The notes under the pieces: model-generated
What the model was told of the DNA's origin: nothing
Database searches by the model: none
The model's input: the letters and a program-made list of their open reading frames with translations, nothing else
Origin: Anaerococcus sp.
GTDB lineage: Bacteria > Bacillota > Clostridia > Tissierellales > Peptoniphilaceae
Direction: 5' to 3'
NCBI GenBank assembly: GCA_030825745.1
Contig: JAPJPH010000073.1
Span: forward strand, 1-5,446
Length of the DNA stretch: 5,446 nucleotides
Made by a program: the position numbers and the translations under genes
Part shown: in pieces, positions 4,879 to 5,446 of the stretch
Position numbering within the stretch: the first letter of the stretch is position 1
Layout of the letters: every line of letters begins with the position of its first letter

Positions 4879-5446
4879 ATGAAAAATAAAAATATAATAG
4901 CTATTTTGGCTTTATCTCTCGTATTAGCAAGTTGTAACAACACTGACAATAATAAAGCTGATACTAAAACTAAGACAGAGCAAAGCCAAGAAGATACAAA
5001 AGCACCAAAAGAAGATAAAAAAGAAGAAGATAAAAAGCAAGAAGATAAAAACGCTGATAAAAATGATGAAGAAAGTGTAGTTTATGCATCATTTTTCCCA
5101 ATTTATAACCTTACCAAACAAATAGCAGGTGATAAATTTGATGTAAAATCTTTTGCTAACCTAAAAACAGAAATGCATGGATGGGAACCATCAGCTAAAG
5201 AAATAGCGGAATTATCAGAATCTAAGTTGATGTTCATAAATGGTGCAGGACTAGAAGAATGGAAAGACTCTGTCGAGTCTTCTGTAGATACTGAAATAGT
5301 AGATACAACAAAGGGTCTAGAATTAATAAAGGCTGAAAATGATCATGCAGTTGATACACACGATCACGATCATGAACACGAAGAAGAAGCACACGATCAT
5401 GAACACGAAGAAGAAGCACACGATCATGAACACGAAGAAGAAGCAC
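4879..5446 (+). CDS. znuA: Zinc ABC transporter substrate-binding lipoprotein (ZnuA/AdcA-like), 5' part
   Basis: The open frame runs from the ATG at 4879 off the right edge, showing 189 codons of a protein usually over 300 aa. It begins with a lipoprotein signal peptide: K residues, a hydrophobic core at 6-16, and lipobox LASC with C19 as the lipidated residue. A low-complexity Lys/Glu/Asp linker (about 20-66) would space the domain from the membrane. The cluster-9 metal-binding domain follows: VVYASFFPIYNLTKQIAGDKF (67 on), MHGWEPSAKEI with H100 as the likely first zinc ligand, and LMFINGAGLEEW. From about residue 156 comes a His/Asp/Glu-rich segment built from exact 9-residue repeats, the metal-rich loop typical of zinc-type rather than manganese-type binding proteins. 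AGAGGAGG lies seven bases before the start. Preceded by a strong promoter with a Zur-like operator; the permease and ATPase genes would be expected downstream, outside the window. Confidence 0.93.
   Translation, partial: MKNKNIIAILALSLVLASCNNTDNNKADTKTKTEQSQEDTKAPKEDKKEEDKKQEDKNADKNDEESVVYASFFPIYNLTKQIAGDKFDVKSFANLKTEMHGWEPSAKEIAELSESKLMFINGAGLEEWKDSVESSVDTEIVDTTKGLELIKAENDHAVDTHDHDHEHEEEAHDHEHEEEAHDHEHEEEA
5365..5446 (+). repeat. Perfect 27-bp tandem repeat encoding HDHEHEEEA
   Basis: Three identical 27-bp units (5365-5391, 5392-5418, 5419-5445), with the first base of a possible further unit at the window edge. Each unit encodes HDHEHEEEA in the znuA frame. Because 27 is a multiple of three, gain or loss of units keeps the frame. 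The true copy number cannot be seen. Nucleotide identity between units implies recent expansion by slippage or recombination. Confidence 0.95.

Noticed and set aside
4779..4949. Upstream N-terminal extension of the Fur-family gene
   Set aside because: It would be antisense to the znuA promoter, operator and signal peptide; the Fur domain starts at the ATG at 4778, which has a well-spaced ribosome binding site.
5234..5446. Minus-strand 70-aa repetitive open frame (LLLRVHDRV repeats)
   Set aside because: It is the complement of the 27-bp repeat in znuA; its periodicity is inherited from the sense strand.
5365..5446. Possible CRISPR array
   Set aside because: Units are directly adjacent with no spacers and encode a metal-binding loop in frame.

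Overview
The window is a gene-dense, AT-rich stretch (about one third G+C by eye). Strong AGGAGG-type ribosome binding sites, TTGACA/TATAAT promoters, a Fur/Zur-type 7-1-7 operator and lipoprotein-based metal uptake all point to a low-G+C Firmicute. I would guess an anaerobic coccus of the Tissierellia (Anaerococcus/Peptoniphilus-like), but that is inference from composition and gene flavour, not a database match.

Layout: (1) Positions 1-2027 (+) hold the 3' part of a glutamine-dependent NAD+ synthetase (nadE), an 11-nt-overlapping membrane-anchored metallophosphoesterase, and a tRNA-like gene (anticodon read as CCG, Arg) whose first 15 nt contain the phosphoesterase stop codon. A hairpin terminator at 2049-2077 closes this unit. 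(2) The 190-bp gap 2028-2217 holds that terminator, a promoter overlapping its T-run, and a second promoter whose -35 box lies in one arm of an 8-bp inverted repeat. These serve a two-gene (+) operon: an RmlD-like extended SDR reductase (2218-3081) and an overlapping aspartate/glutamate-type cation symporter of the SLC1/DAACS family (3068-4330). (3) A long bidirectional terminator (4329-4377) separates this operon from a convergent Fur-family regulator (4356-4778, -), whose last codons lie inside the hairpin. (4) The regulator is divergent from a zinc ABC transporter substrate-binding lipoprotein (znuA-like, 4879 to beyond the window end). The 100-bp intergenic region has a near-consensus promoter for znuA and a perfect palindrome, TGCAAAT-G-ATTTGCA, over the expected transcription start. 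The simplest reading is a Zur repressor next to its zinc-uptake target.

The genes are mostly housekeeping or transport. I see no CRISPR array, transposase, phage gene or toxin system. The unusual points are the phosphoesterase/tRNA overlap, the poorly paired anticodon stem of that tRNA, the operator-like inverted repeat before the SDR gene, and a perfect 27-bp tandem repeat encoding the His/Glu-rich metal-binding segment of ZnuA, in which the window ends.
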